A stretch of 64,000 nucleotides of DNA, from NCBI RefSeq assembly GCF_000971055.1, contig NZ_LARW01000110.1, forward strand, positions 1-64,000, read 5' to 3'. Shown here piece by piece: positions 1 through 9,255 of this stretch. The translations under genes and the position numbers were made by a program. The notes under the pieces are model-generated. The model was given only the letters and a program-made list of their open reading frames with translations. It was not told the origin of the DNA and searched no databases. Positions within the stretch are counted from its first letter, which is position 1. Every line of letters starts with the position of its first letter. The DNA comes from Sphingomonas sp. SRS2 (GTDB lineage Bacteria; Pseudomonadota; Alphaproteobacteria; Sphingomonadales; Sphingomonadaceae).

Positions 1-114
1 CGCATGTTCTGCCGCCTCAAGGACTATCGCCGTATCGCCACCCGCTACGACAAACTCGCCACCAATTTCCTTGGCGCTATCTACCTCGCCGCAGCCGTCA
101 CATGGTGGTTATGA
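1..114 (+). mobile_element. IS5-family transposase, C-terminal end (runs off the window start)
   Basis: The first 37 codons are open from the window edge to a TGA at 112-114. They read as the C-terminus of an IS5-type DDE transposase: an RMFCRLKDYRRIATRYDK block, then a small hydrophobic tail. The R-x-F-x-RLKD-RRIATRYDKLA signature is typical of IS5-family elements in sphingomonads (family knowledge). The rest of the element lies left of the window, so whether it is intact is unknown. Its right end must fall just after 114. CTAG at 124-127 fits the YTAR target duplication known for IS5, but the left copy is out of view. The element abuts a truncated dGTPase-like gene. Confidence 0.8.
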
Positions 115-1314
115 GTCCCGACCCTAGTCTATGATTGCAAGAGCAAAGTTCCAAAAGACGATCACGCGAAGCGAGATTTGCCGTCGATGCTGGCGGCCAT
201 TGGCCTCGCGCACGATCTAGGAAATCCGCCCTTTGGCCATCAAGGCGAGAAGGCGATTGGCTCATGGTTCAAAAAAAATGCCGCAGTGGCTCTTGATATC
301 GAAGGGGCAGAGGGCATCGGCGCGACAGAAATACAACGTATGCAGTCGGATTACCTGAATTTTGAGGGCAACGCCCAGACTTTTAGAATCCTGACTAAAC
401 TACAGATCCTTAATGACGAGTTTGGTCTGAACGTCTGTTGCGGAACGCTGGCAGCGCTGATGAAATATCCTGTAACCTCAGAACTTATCTCGGACGATAG
501 CAAGGCTACCAAGAAATTCGGATGCTTTCACTCAGAACTGGTTTGTTTGGATGAGGTGTTCGATGAAACTGGCTTGAGAAAGGGGGTTAGGCATCCACTG
601 GCTTACATCATGGAGGCCTGTGACGATATCGCCTACTCCGTTCTTGATGCAGAGGACGCGGTAAAGAAGGGCCTTGTCTCTTTCTCTGATATTATTGACT
701 ATCTTACTGCGACTTATCCAGAAGATAGAATGATCATAGAAATTGTAGATAACGCCAGGAAGCGGCATACTGTTCATAGATCCCACAAACTATCGCCTGC
801 TGAGTTGAACGATATATCGACGCAGATGTTTAGGGTTTTCGCGATAGGTGCGATGATAAGCGCCGTCATTATGGCCTTCGAGGAAAACTATGATTTGATT
901 ATGAACGGCAAGTTCGGTGGGGATTTGATCGGATCGTCGACGGCTAAGCTCGCGTGTAAGGGGCTAAAAGATTTTTCGTTCAAGCATGCCTTCATTCACC
1001 GTAGCGTCTTGGCAATCGAGTTGCAGGGATACAATGTCATCCATTCCCTCATGGACATGATGTGGAACGCGATCGCAGCGCGCGGCGACCCATTGATTGT
1101 TGACGCCCGAGATTCAGAGGCGAACGTCTTCCAGCGCTACGTCTACAACCGAATTTCTGAAAATTACCGTAGGATTTTTGAGGATAGCAACAACCACCTC
1201 CCTCTGAATTATAAGCGCAGTCAGCTGCTAGCGGACATGATTTCTGGCATGACCGATAGCTATGCGGTAAGCTTGGAACAGGAGCTAAAAGGGCTTTGCT
1301 CCACCAACGGTTGA
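115..1314 (+). pseudogene. dGTPase-like HD-domain protein, 5' end lost at the IS junction
   Basis: The frame is open from the transposase stop at 112-114 to the TGA at 1312-1314. The first usable start is TTG 178. From there the protein has 378 residues with AHDLGNPPFGH at residues 11-21 (the HD metal pair of dNTP triphosphohydrolases) and the downstream aspartate motif EACDDIAYS near residue 145. dGTPases are usually about 430-500 residues and carry a further metal-ligand His in an N-terminal 'THS-EV' motif. That motif is absent. Translation between 118 and 177 continues plausible family sequence (YDCKSKVPKDDHAKRDL), so the IS element apparently interrupted the gene. Codons are visibly richer in A/T than in later genes, which suggests transfer. 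The truncated protein is probably inactive. A nucleotidyltransferase gene follows 3 bp later. Confidence 0.72.
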
Positions 1315-1317
1315 GAG

Positions 1318-2088
1318 TTGTTCGCGGTGGCGGTAGCGACAAATAGCGATGTTCTTAAAAAGAGGGTGAGGCGCTTTTTTGAGAATGTGCCGCCTGAACG
1401 GCGCGCTGTTATGAAGGTTGTATCAGCCCTAAGCGAACTAGCAGATGTTTACATTTTTGGCGGCCTACTGAGGGATTTGGCCTTGGAAGGGGTCGCTAGC
1501 TTCGAGAGCGATGTTGATATCGTTATCCGACCTTTTGATGTTCAGATTTTTCAAAAATGGGCGATGGAAAGCGGCTTCAAACTGAACAAGTTTGGTGGTT
1601 TTAGGTTAGTTAGGGATCGCTGGTTATTTGACGTCTGGGAGCTCGACAGAACTTGGGCTTTTCTTCAAGATACCTCCATTCCTCGGACGAAGTATACGTT
1701 GATTGACACTACGTTTTTCAACTGGGATGCCATTGTTTATGACATAAGAGCTAACCAGATAATTGTCGGTCAGTCATATTTTGAGAATATTTCTCAGCTT
1801 CGACTCGAAATAAATTTCGAGCCAAACCCGAATCCATTGGGCGCTCTGGTAAGGTGTTTAAAAACTCTAAAGAACTATAGGGCGAAGACAGGCCCAAGGC
1901 TTACGGAATTTGTTAACACAAATATTAGTATCTTCTCGGATATCGATATTTTGGAATATGATAGAAATAGGTCTCGCGTGCCGTCACTTGAATATAACTT
2001 TATATCAAAGATTCGGCGGCAAGCTGGCGTAACTCGATCTATCGGTGATTTTGAATGGATATCTGCGGAGCAAATGGCACTGCTCTGA
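1318..2088 (+). CDS. Pol-beta-superfamily nucleotidyltransferase
   Basis: A 256-residue protein with a complete pol-beta nucleotidyltransferase signature: GG-x-LRD at residues 48-53, SDVDIV at 64-69 (catalytic Asp 65 and 67) and a third acidic residue in WLFDVWELD (Asp105). The arrangement resembles the head domain of CCA-adding/poly(A) polymerase-like and MNT-type enzymes. No RNA-binding tail or HEPN partner is visible, so the substrate is unknown. Start is TTG 1318 (GTG 1327 is possible); no strong Shine-Dalgarno is seen. It lies 3 bp after the truncated dGTPase-like gene, on the same strand and with the same A/T-rich codon use, so both probably arrived as one cassette. A defence role is inference. 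Confidence 0.65.
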   Translation: MFAVAVATNSDVLKKRVRRFFENVPPERRAVMKVVSALSELADVYIFGGLLRDLALEGVASFESDVDIVIRPFDVQIFQKWAMESGFKLNKFGGFRLVRDRWLFDVWELDRTWAFLQDTSIPRTKYTLIDTTFFNWDAIVYDIRANQIIVGQSYFENISQLRLEINFEPNPNPLGALVRCLKTLKNYRAKTGPRLTEFVNTNISIFSDIDILEYDRNRSRVPSLEYNFISKIRRQAGVTRSIGDFEWISAEQMALL

Positions 2089-2130
2089 TCATGTGTGCTC
2101 AGTGGCAGACATTTCGGCACTCATCACTAT

Positions 2131-2151
2131 ACCCCGGATCAAGTCCGGGGT
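2131..2151. repeat. Short palindromic repeat (ACCCCGGA-TCAAG-TCCGGGGT)
   Basis: A perfect 8-bp inverted repeat around a 5-bp centre, in the gap between the nucleotidyltransferase and the convergent RTX gene. The CCCCGGA/TCCGGGG type is a common dispersed intergenic hairpin in sphingomonads (general knowledge). It may fold in RNA from either strand and act as a 3'-end barrier, but there is no T-run, so it is not called a terminator. Confidence 0.6.
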
Positions 2152-2180
2152 AATGAGAGCAAAGTGTAATTACGGTGATA

Positions 2181-2218
2181 GTTTAATTCCTCTTGAATTA
2201 AACCCGCTTCGCGAAGCG
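2181..2218. other. Two adjacent perfect inverted repeats between convergent genes
   Basis: GTTTAATTC (2181-2189) pairs with GAATTAAAC (2195-2203) across 5 bp. Next to it CGCTTCGCGAAGCG (2205-2218) is a 14-bp perfect palindrome. They sit between the 3' ends of the nucleotidyltransferase and the RTX gene, which face each other, so they may serve as a shared 3'-end structure. There is no T-tract. The A/T-rich first repeat marks the right edge of the low-G+C segment. Confidence 0.45.
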
Positions 2219-2251
2219 TAAGTATCCGACGCTTGAGCCACCCGGCGCCAG

Positions 2252-3409
2252 TCAAAACCTGACGAAGTCATCGAGCGTGAAATCGCTCGCGTCCGCGTTC
2301 GGCGCCAGCAGGCTCATTGTCGGGACATCGCTTGACGGCAGCGCGGTGTAGAAGAGGTAGGTGTCGGAGCCGACCTGGATCGCAGCGACCTCATTGTATC
2401 CAGTAGTGGCGACCATCAGCGCCTGCGCCTTTTGTGCCGCCGTCTGATAGGAGGTCGCGGCACCGCTCAACACCGCTTCGGGCCTCGTCCCGATGCCGGC
2501 GCGGATCTCGATACGGTCTTCGCCATGGGTGAAATCGGTTATCACCGTCAGTATGGAGGGGTCGGCAGGCAGGGTTCGAGTATCACCGGTCACGAAGCGA
2601 TCGTTACCTTCGCCGCCGGTCAGCGTGTCGGTGGTGGCCTGGCCCTCAAGGAGATCGTTGCCCAGATCGCCCATCAGGATATCACGGCCGCCCCCGCCGG
2701 TCAGGGTGTCGTTGCCCTGGCCGCCACGCACGACATCGTCACCCATCCAGCCATCGACCCAATCATCGCCCTTATTGCCATTGAGGGTGTCATTATCTTC
2801 ATTGCCGAAGATATAGTCATCGTCCGCGCCGCCCTGGATGCGGTCCGCACCGGGGCCGCCGTCGAGTTGGTCTTCTCCGGCATTGCCCTGGATATAGTCG
2901 GATCCGTAATCGCCGGTGATATCGTCGTCACCGTCCGGTCCACCGTTGGGCGACTGACCATAGAGATGGTCGTTGCCATCGCCGCCAAAGATGAAATCGG
3001 CGCCGGCGCCGCCCATCACGACATCATGGCCGCCCTGCACATTGAAAACATCGGTCTGCGACGCGCCTGTGGCATGATCGTCGCCAGCGAAGATCGCGAT
3101 GCGCGCCGTCGATGCGCGCGCCGAAGGGGCGGCGGCGAAGACGGGGCCGAGGTCGAGATCGGTATCCGTCAGCGTGTAGGCGAGGGTGCTGCCGACATAG
3201 CTTTGAATGCTGTCGATCTGGCCATCGATCGGATGATTGCCGGAGTCATAGGCGATGCCGGCGCCGGTCAGCCGAAGTTGGGTCGTGTCGTTGAGCGCGA
3301 AGCGCAGCGCGGTCGGCAGGCGCTCGCTAAGCTCGGCGGTGAAGGCGAGTGAAAGATCGAGCTTGGAATGAGCGAAGACGAAGCCTTCGGTGACAGTAAT
3401 GGTGGTCAT
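2252..3409 (-). CDS. RTX (hemolysin-type calcium-binding repeat) protein
   Basis: The 385-residue protein has GGxGxDxUx-type nonapeptide repeats between about residues 126 and 272 (GGAGADFIFGGDGNDHLYG and following copies). These form calcium-binding beta-rolls in proteins secreted by type I systems. Residues 1-120 precede the repeats and match no enzymatic motif I recognise. The last ~100 residues (ITDFTHGEDRIEIRAG onward) look like the non-repeat C-terminal cap and uncleaved type I secretion signal. There is no N-terminal signal peptide, as expected for this route. No ABC/HlyD exporter genes are nearby, so the exporter must be elsewhere. Function beyond a secreted Ca-binding protein is unknown. 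Confidence 0.85.
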   Translation of the reverse strand: MTTITVTEGFVFAHSKLDLSLAFTAELSERLPTALRFALNDTTQLRLTGAGIAYDSGNHPIDGQIDSIQSYVGSTLAYTLTDTDLDLGPVFAAAPSARASTARIAIFAGDDHATGASQTDVFNVQGGHDVVMGGAGADFIFGGDGNDHLYGQSPNGGPDGDDDITGDYGSDYIQGNAGEDQLDGGPGADRIQGGADDDYIFGNEDNDTLNGNKGDDWVDGWMGDDVVRGGQGNDTLTGGGGRDILMGDLGNDLLEGQATTDTLTGGEGNDRFVTGDTRTLPADPSILTVITDFTHGEDRIEIRAGIGTRPEAVLSGAATSYQTAAQKAQALMVATTGYNEVAAIQVGSDTYLFYTALPSSDVPTMSLLAPNADASDFTLDDFVRF

Positions 3410-3485
3410 TGGCGCGTTATGAAGGAGCGCCGGAAGGCGTCAATCGACGATCAGTCCATTTCGGCAGGAGTGCCGGGTCAGGCGC

Positions 3486-3821
3486 TCACTCCGCCGCGAC
3501 CGAGTCCGCGCGCGCCACCTCGTTATGCCCCTCGACGACGATCACCAGATGTTCGACCCTTGGCGGGTTCTGGAAGTGGGGGCCACAGAGCTTGCGCCAT
3601 TCTACGAAGGCGTCGGAGTTGCGGAACTCGATCATGTGGTCCTCGATCGTCTCCCACTCGACGAACATCCGGTAGCGGCTCGGCTGTTCCATCGAGCGGT
3701 GGAGGCGGAAGGCGATGCAGCCTTTCGAGGCCAGGAACAGATCCTTGGCGAGGGCGGCAGCCTCCTCGAAAGCCTGCTCATGGCCAGGCTTGATATCGAT
3801 TTCGGCCAGTTCCTTGATCAT
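3486..3821 (-). CDS. Putative quinol monooxygenase (ABM domain)
   Basis: A 111-residue single-domain protein starting MIKELAEIDIKPGHEQAFEE, typical of the antibiotic-biosynthesis-monooxygenase dimeric alpha-beta barrel fold (YgiN-like). Family features seen are CIAFRLHRSMEQPSRYRMFVEW and FRNSDAFVEWRKLCGPHF. I chose the start at 3821 because GGAGG lies 8 bases upstream of that ATG; the reading frame extends further upstream without family sequence. Members are cofactor-free monooxygenases or dimeric stress proteins; the substrate cannot be inferred. It is divergent from the acid-phosphatase gene across about 210 bp. Confidence 0.8.
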   Translation of the reverse strand: MIKELAEIDIKPGHEQAFEEAAALAKDLFLASKGCIAFRLHRSMEQPSRYRMFVEWETIEDHMIEFRNSDAFVEWRKLCGPHFQNPPRVEHLVIVVEGHNEVARADSVAAE

Positions 3822-4032
3822 CGGGTCCTCCACACACGCTGCCTGATGATCGAAACGCCCGGCGATGGTCAACGGTCCGCAGCATTTTTTCGCGCGGCAT
3901 GTGATAATAATGGCGCGATTTCCCCGATCTGTCCCTGCTTCACGAGATCCCAGCTTTCGCCGGGATGACGGGGGGGGCAGGGCGGACCGGGATCGTTGAC
4001 CCATGGCGACGGGCGGGGCTAGAGCGAGCCGG

Positions 4033-4914
4033 ATGATCCGAAGCACGTCATTGAAGAGTCTCGCGATTGCGGCGTCGCTGCTCGGGCTGGGCGGGTGCGC
4101 CACGGTGCGGGAGCCGGGGCCGTCGGCGTCGGCCGCGCCGCTCGCGACGCCGCCTGCGACGATGCAATATCTCTATGGTTCGGCGGAGGCGGCGGCGGCG
4201 AGCGCGCAGGCTTATGCTGCGCTGACCGGGCAGGTCGCGGCGCGATTGCCGCGTCGTGCGTCGGCGGTGCTGGCGGCGGGGGCTACGCTCGATCGGCTGC
4301 GTTTCGCCGAATGCGGGGACAGGCCGACCGCGGTGCTGTTCGATATGGACGAGACGCTCGTCCTCAACCTGGGCTATGAATATGACGAGGCGCGCAGCGG
4401 CGCGTCGTTCGATGCTGCGCGCTGGGGGCGGTGGGAGCAGAGCGGCGCGCATGCGGTATCGCCGGCGCCGGGCGCGGTTACCGCGCTGACCGCTCTGCGC
4501 GCGATGGGCGTCACCCCGATCGTCAACAGCAACCGCAGCGCCGCGAACGCCAAGGCGACGGCGGCAGCGCTGACCGCGGCGGGGCTGGGCGATTTTCGCC
4601 ATGGCGAGACGATGTTCCTGAAGGGCGATGTCGACGGCAAGTCCGCCAAGGATGGCCGCCGCGCGCTGATCGCGCAGCGGTGGTGCGTGATCGCGATGGC
4701 GGGCGACCAGCTTGGCGACTTCAGCGATCTGTTCACCGGCGACCCCGCCGCGCGCCGCGCCGCCGCACAGGCACCGGCGGTCGCATCGATGTGGGGCAGC
4801 GGCTGGTTCATCCTCCCCAATCCTGTTTATGGATCGGGCGTGACGGGTGATTGGGACCAGGTTTTCCCCATGGACAAGAGATGGGCCGATCCGGCCGGCA
4901 AGGGAGGCAGATAG
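4033..4914 (+). CDS. HAD-family acid phosphatase / 5'-nucleotidase, lipoprotein e(P4)-like
   Basis: The 293-residue protein begins with a lipoprotein signal peptide: MIRSTSLKS, a hydrophobic run, and lipobox LGGC with Cys22. The class C acid-phosphatase motif DMDET is at residues 104-108; the first Asp is the nucleophile, the second the acid/base. A later VNSNRS segment and GDQLGD supply the remaining HAD motifs. The family dephosphorylates nucleotides and phosphomonoesters at the outer membrane. ATG 4003 is also in frame, but 4033 puts the signal peptide at the N-terminus. Thirty-three bases separate it from the serine hydrolase gene, probably one transcript. Confidence 0.8.
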   Translation: MIRSTSLKSLAIAASLLGLGGCATVREPGPSASAAPLATPPATMQYLYGSAEAAAASAQAYAALTGQVAARLPRRASAVLAAGATLDRLRFAECGDRPTAVLFDMDETLVLNLGYEYDEARSGASFDAARWGRWEQSGAHAVSPAPGAVTALTALRAMGVTPIVNSNRSAANAKATAAALTAAGLGDFRHGETMFLKGDVDGKSAKDGRRALIAQRWCVIAMAGDQLGDFSDLFTGDPAARRAAAQAPAVASMWGSGWFILPNPVYGSGVTGDWDQVFPMDKRWADPAGKGGR

Positions 4915-4947
4915 GATGGTCCAGCCGCCGGTGCGACCGTCGCCCTG

Positions 4948-6249
4948 ATGCCCGACAGCAGAAAACCGCCGGCGCCCGCGCCGCGCGAGCCCCGAGTCCC
5001 GACGGTCGTCCAGATCGAGCATGCGCTGGTCGTCGCCGGCGCGGTGCTGGTCGCGGTGCTGATCGCCTTTCTGGCGGCGGGTGGCTTCTACCTCCGCAAG
5101 GCGCAGGAAGCGCCGAAGCCGGGGGCGGCGCGGCTGTCGATCGACCTGAGCAAGATCGGCATCAGCAAGAGCGGGCCGACGCGGATCGACTATGGCCGGC
5201 TCGACCAGCGGATGCGCCAGCTTGCGGAGGATCGCGCGGTGGTCGGCGTGGCGATCGTGACGATCGAGAATGGCGAACTCAGCTTCGCCAAGGGCTATGG
5301 CGTCACCACCGATGGCGAGGGCGGCAAGCCCGTCGACGCGCATACCGTGTTCCGCTGGGCATCGGTTTCCAAGGGGGTGGCGTCGACGCTGCTGGTGCAG
5401 CTGGCGCGCGAGAAGAAGCTGTCGCTGAAGGACCCGGTGGCGCGCTGGGCGCCTTCGCTCAAGCTGCCCGAAAATGCGCAGAATGTCGCGACGATCGACA
5501 ATCTCCTCTCGCAGAGCCTGGGCATCTGGAAGAACGCCTATGACCAGGACCTGGAGGATGGCCGCGACCCGAAGGAGATTCGCGGACGGCTGAACCAGAT
5601 CCCGCTGCTGTGCCCGCCGGGCAAATGCTACAGCTATCAGAATATCGCCTATGACGCGGCGAGCGAGGCGGCCGAGCGGGCGGGGGGCAAGAGCTATGCC
5701 GAACTGACCAAGGAGAAGCTGTTCGCGCCGCTGGGCATGCAATCGGCGACGACGACGCGCGAGGGGCTCGAATCCTCGCCGAACTGGGCGCCGCCGCATC
5801 GCGGGCGCCGCGAGGTGAAAGTATCCGACGCCTATTACCGGACGCCGGCGGCGGGTGGGGTCAACAGTTCGATCATCGATCTCGGCATCTGGATGCGCGC
5901 GCAGATGGGCAGGGCCCCGCGCGTCCTGTCGCCCGCGATGCTGCGCGAACTGCATAGCCCGCGCATCCGCACCTTCTCGATCCACCGCCAGCGCGACCTC
6001 GACCGTGCATTGAAGGACGCGTCCTACGGCCTTGGCTGGCGCATCTGGCACTATAATGGCCGCGAGGTGATCGGCCATCGCGGCGCGGTCGACGGCTATC
6101 GCTCGCTGGTCCTGTTCGATCCGGTGCTGAAGGCCGGGGTGGGGATGTTGTGGAACTCGGCAGCGGTGGAACCGACGGGGATGCAGCTCGAGGTGTTCGA
6201 CATGCTGTACCGGCAGCCGTTCAAGGACTGGATGGAACTGGGGAAATAA
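4948..6249 (+). CDS. Membrane-anchored beta-lactamase-related serine hydrolase
   Basis: 433 residues. A hydrophobic segment at about 26-48 suggests an N-terminal anchor, with the catalytic domain outside the inner membrane. Class C beta-lactamase/DD-peptidase motifs are present: SVSK (Ser139, Lys142), the YxN motif YQN (Tyr230, Asn232) and a C-terminal GHRGAVDG replacing KTG. Such proteins are esterases, D-aminopeptidases or peptidoglycan-related hydrolases, and the motif set cannot choose. It follows the acid-phosphatase gene in the same direction. The 3' gap carries a 91-bp inverted-repeat element. Confidence 0.82.
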   Translation: MPDSRKPPAPAPREPRVPTVVQIEHALVVAGAVLVAVLIAFLAAGGFYLRKAQEAPKPGAARLSIDLSKIGISKSGPTRIDYGRLDQRMRQLAEDRAVVGVAIVTIENGELSFAKGYGVTTDGEGGKPVDAHTVFRWASVSKGVASTLLVQLAREKKLSLKDPVARWAPSLKLPENAQNVATIDNLLSQSLGIWKNAYDQDLEDGRDPKEIRGRLNQIPLLCPPGKCYSYQNIAYDAASEAAERAGGKSYAELTKEKLFAPLGMQSATTTREGLESSPNWAPPHRGRREVKVSDAYYRTPAAGGVNSSIIDLGIWMRAQMGRAPRVLSPAMLRELHSPRIRTFSIHRQRDLDRALKDASYGLGWRIWHYNGREVIGHRGAVDGYRSLVLFDPVLKAGVGMLWNSAAVEPTGMQLEVFDMLYRQPFKDWMELGK

Positions 6250-6253
6250 TATG

Positions 6254-6344
6254 CGTCGCCCCGGCGGAGACCGGGGCCGGCACGTTGTACGCGAATACGT
6301 CGCAGCAAGAGCCTCTGGCGGCCCCGGCCTCCGCCGGGGCGACG
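6254..6344. repeat. Dispersed inverted-repeat element, copy 1
   Basis: Two 25-bp arms (6254-6278 and 6320-6344) are complementary except for one position and enclose about 41 bp. The arms start CGTCGCCCCGGCGGAG and end CTCCGCCGGGGCGACG. A second copy with the same arms is at 18979-19061, and both are followed by ATATG. This behaves as a REP/MITE-like element between genes. It has no coding capacity. Confidence 0.85.
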
Positions 6345-6422
6345 ATATGTAGAAAGCCCTGCTTTCCACCTTAAAGCCGTCTCTGCTTTGACATTGGCGC
6401 GGGCGGAGCTAGATCGGCCCGC

Positions 6423-7862
6423 ATGTCGAACACGCCCCGCACCCTGTATGAAAAGATCTGGGACGCCCATGTCGTCGATCGTCGCGACGACGGCACCTGC
6501 CTGATCTATATCGACCGCCACCTCGTCCACGAGGTCACGAGCCCGCAGGCGTTCGAGGCGCTGCGCGTCGCCGGGCGCAAGCTGCGGCGGCCCGATCTCA
6601 CCCTGGCGGTGCCCGACCATAATCTGCCGACCACCGCGCGTGTCGACGCGGCGGGCAAGCGGGTGCCGATCGCCGATGTGGAATCGGCGGGGCAGCTTGC
6701 CGCGCTGGAGACGAATGTCGCCGATTTCGGCGTCCCCTATATCGACGCGGTGGCGAGCGAGCAGGGCATCGTCCATGTCGTCGGCCCCGAGCAGGGCTTC
6801 TCGCTGCCCGGCACGACGATCGTATGCGGCGACAGCCATACCGCGGCGCATGGCGGATTGGGCGCGCTGGCGTTCGGCATCGGCACGTCCGAGATCGAGC
6901 ATGTCATGGCGACGCAGACGCTGCTGCTCGCGCGGTCGAAGGCGATGGAGATCCGGGTCGACGGCGTGCTGGGCGAGGGCGTGACGCCGAAGGATGTCGT
7001 CCTGCACATCACCGGGGTGATCGGCGCGGCGGGCGGCACCGGCTATGTCGTCGAATATACCGGCAACGTCTTCCGCGAGATGTCGATCGAGGGACGTATC
7101 ACCGTGTGCAACATGGCGATCGAACATGGCGCGCGATCCGGGCTCGTCGCGCCGGACGACGCGACCTTCGCTTATCTCAAGGACCGGCCGATGGCCCCGA
7201 AGGGCGCTGCATGGGACAATGCGGTCAGCTGGTGGCGCACGCTCGCGACCGATCCGGGCGCGAAATATGACAAGGTCGTGGTGATCGACGCCGCCGATAT
7301 CGCCCCCTGCCTGACCTGGGGCACCAGCCCCGAGGATGTCGTGGCGATCACCGGCGTGGTGCCCGATCCGGCGAGCTTCGCCGATCCGTCCAAGCAGATC
7401 GCCGCGCAGAAGTCGCTCGATTATATGGGGCTGACTCCGGGCACGCGGATGCAGGATGTGCCGGTCGAGAATATCTTCATCGGCAGCTGCACCAACAGCC
7501 GCATCGAGGATCTGCGCGCCGCCGCCGCGGTCGTGAAGGGCCGCAAGGTCGCAGCCAATGTCCGCCAGGCGCTGATCGTGCCGGGATCGGGACTGGTCAA
7601 GCGCCAGGCCGAGGCGGAAGGGCTCGACCGCATCTTTACCGACGCGGGCTTCGAATGGCGCGAGCCGGGCTGCTCGATGTGCCTGGCGATGAACCCCGAC
7701 AAGGTTCCGCCGGGGGAGCGCTGCGCATCGACCTCCAACCGCAATTTCGTCGGCCGCCAGGGGCCGGGATCGCGCACCCATCTCCTCTCGCCCGCCATGG
7801 CGGCGGCGGCGGCGGTGACGGGGCGTCTCGCCGACGTCCGCACGCTGGAGAAGATCGCATGA
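6423..7862 (+). CDS. leuC: 3-isopropylmalate dehydratase, large subunit
   Basis: 479 residues, the usual LeuC length. It is the catalytic subunit of isopropylmalate isomerase in leucine biosynthesis and works with LeuD, encoded about 800 bp downstream. The three [4Fe-4S] cysteines are visible: Cys356 in [11 protein letters not shown], and Cys417 and Cys420 in [12 protein letters not shown]. The N-terminal motif [17 protein letters not shown] and the [20 protein letters not shown] block are aconitase-family hallmarks. Its stop overlaps the start of the metallo-hydrolase gene by ATGA, so translation is coupled. leuB is not in the window. Confidence 0.96.
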   Translation: MSNTPRTLYEKIWDAHVVDRRDDGTCLIYIDRHLVHEVTSPQAFEALRVAGRKLRRPDLTLAVPDHNLPTTARVDAAGKRVPIADVESAGQLAALETNVADFGVPYIDAVASEQGIVHVVGPEQGFSLPGTTIVCGDSHTAAHGGLGALAFGIGTSEIEHVMATQTLLLARSKAMEIRVDGVLGEGVTPKDVVLHITGVIGAAGGTGYVVEYTGNVFREMSIEGRITVCNMAIEHGARSGLVAPDDATFAYLKDRPMAPKGAAWDNAVSWWRTLATDPGAKYDKVVVIDAADIAPCLTWGTSPEDVVAITGVVPDPASFADPSKQIAAQKSLDYMGLTPGTRMQDVPVENIFIGSCTNSRIEDLRAAAAVVKGRKVAANVRQALIVPGSGLVKRQAEAEGLDRIFTDAGFEWREPGCSMCLAMNPDKVPPGERCASTSNRNFVGRQGPGSRTHLLSPAMAAAAAVTGRLADVRTLEKIA

Positions 7863-8677
7863 AGATAGCGCTGGGCGCGGTCCTCCTTGCGATGTCGGGC
7901 GTCGCGCAGGCCGCGCCGGGCACGGTGGACAAGCTGTGGCGGCTCGATTGCGGCGCGGCGCAGGTCAACCAGCTCAACCTCTTTTCGGACACGCAGAGCT
8001 ATACCGGGCAGAGCCGCCGGCTCGTCGGGAGCTGCTATCTGATCAAGGACGGTGACGCCTATATGCTGTGGGACACCGGCCTGCCCGCGGCGGCGAAGGG
8101 CCTGCCGATCGACCCGGCCAAGCCGATGAGCGCGACGCTCGGCAAGACGATCGTCGAGCAGCTCGCCGAAATCGGGGTGAAGCCCGAGCAGATCGGCCTG
8201 ATCGGCATCAGCCATCATCATTTCGACCATACGGGCCAGGCTGCCGATTTTCCCAAAGCCAAGCTGATGATTGGCGCGGGCGACCTGGAGGCCGCGCGCA
8301 AGAATGAGGAGATCGGCAAACCGATCGCCAACTGGCTGGGCGAAGGCGCGAAGGTAGAGGGCGTGACCGGCGACAAGGACGTGTTCGGCGACGGCAGCGT
8401 GACGATGGTGGACCTGCACGGTCACACGCCGGGGCATCATGGCCTGCTGGTGCGCCTGCCGAAGACCGGCGCGGTGCTGCTGTCGGGCGATGTCGCGCAT
8501 TTCCACGAGAATCTCGACAGCGATGGCGTGCCGCCCTTCAACACGGATCGCGCGGATTCGCTCGCGGCGATGGATCGTTTCCGCAAGCTCGCCAAGTCGC
8601 TGAAGGCGGTCGCGATCATCCAGCATGACCCGCGCGATGTCGCCAAGCTGCCCGCCTTCCCGCAAGGAGCCGAATGA
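7859..8677 (+). CDS. Metallo-beta-lactamase-fold hydrolase (AHL-lactonase-like), exported
   Basis: 272 residues with a signal peptide ([18 protein letters not shown]) and the MBL zinc motif SHHHFDHTG. Further ligands are in the GHTPGHHG and LLSGDVAH blocks. The arrangement is that of the N-acyl-homoserine-lactonase-like branch, though the substrate is unproven. It overlaps leuC by 4 bp, and its stop overlaps the ATGATG start of leuD. It is therefore embedded between the two subunits of one enzyme, an unusual place for a periplasmic hydrolase. The start is fixed by the ATGA overlap and the signal peptide. Confidence 0.83.
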   Translation: MKIALGAVLLAMSGVAQAAPGTVDKLWRLDCGAAQVNQLNLFSDTQSYTGQSRRLVGSCYLIKDGDAYMLWDTGLPAAAKGLPIDPAKPMSATLGKTIVEQLAEIGVKPEQIGLIGISHHHFDHTGQAADFPKAKLMIGAGDLEAARKNEEIGKPIANWLGEGAKVEGVTGDKDVFGDGSVTMVDLHGHTPGHHGLLVRLPKTGAVLLSGDVAHFHENLDSDGVPPFNTDRADSLAAMDRFRKLAKSLKAVAIIQHDPRDVAKLPAFPQGAE

Positions 8678-9255
8678 TGAAGCCGATCCGTGAGGTCGAG
8701 GGCCGCGCCTATCCGCTGGGCCTGAAGAACGTCGACACCGACGTGATCATCCCGGCGCACTATCTGAAGACGATCACCCGCAAGGGGCTGGGCCGCGGTG
8801 CGTTCGAGACGATCCGGGCGCAGGAAGGCAATGTCTTCGACGACCCCGAATATGCGGGTGCGAACATCGTCATCGCGGGCGATAATTTCGGTTGCGGATC
8901 GAGCCGCGAGCATGCCGCCTGGGCGCTCAACGACATGGGAATCGACGCGGTGATCGCGCCGAGCTTCTCCGACATCTTCTCGGGCAATGCGTTCAAGAAC
9001 GGCATCCTGACCGTGGTGCTCCCACAGGAGGCGATCGACCGCTTGCTCGAGGTCGCGAAGACCGATCCGATCAGCATCGATCTGGAGCATCAGAGCGTGA
9101 CGACGCCATTCCAGGACCGCTTCTCGTTCGAGATCGACGCCTTCCGCAAGCACTGCCTGCTCAACGGCCTCGACGAGGTCGGTATGACGCTGGCGCAGGA
9201 CGCGGTGATCTCGACCTTCGAGGGCAAGATGGCGGCGGACCGGCCCTGGCTATAG
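8674..9255 (+). CDS. leuD: 3-isopropylmalate dehydratase, small subunit
   Basis: 193 residues. It is the swivelling small subunit that completes the isopropylmalate isomerase active site with LeuC. Typical blocks are [37 protein letters not shown] and [16 protein letters not shown]. Two ATG codons in tandem (8674, 8677) overlap the preceding stop; either can be the start. It ends the leuC-hydrolase-leuD transcript unit. A gap of about 120 bp follows before the ATPase inhibitor gene. Confidence 0.96.
   Translation: MMKPIREVEGRAYPLGLKNVDTDVIIPAHYLKTITRKGLGRGAFETIRAQEGNVFDDPEYAGANIVIAGDNFGCGSSREHAAWALNDMGIDAVIAPSFSDIFSGNAFKNGILTVVLPQEAIDRLLEVAKTDPISIDLEHQSVTTPFQDRFSFEIDAFRKHCLLNGLDEVGMTLAQDAVISTFEGKMAADRPWL

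Noticed and set aside
2432-3352. Plus-strand open frame rich in Val/Ile/Ala repeats
   Set aside because: Mirror image of the RTX repeats on the minus strand, where the nonapeptide repeats are unmistakable.
4048-6369. Very long minus-strand open frame (773 codons) antisense to the phosphatase and serine hydrolase genes
   Set aside because: Arg/Ala/His-rich composition with no family pattern; it is the antisense shadow of two well-supported high-G+C genes.
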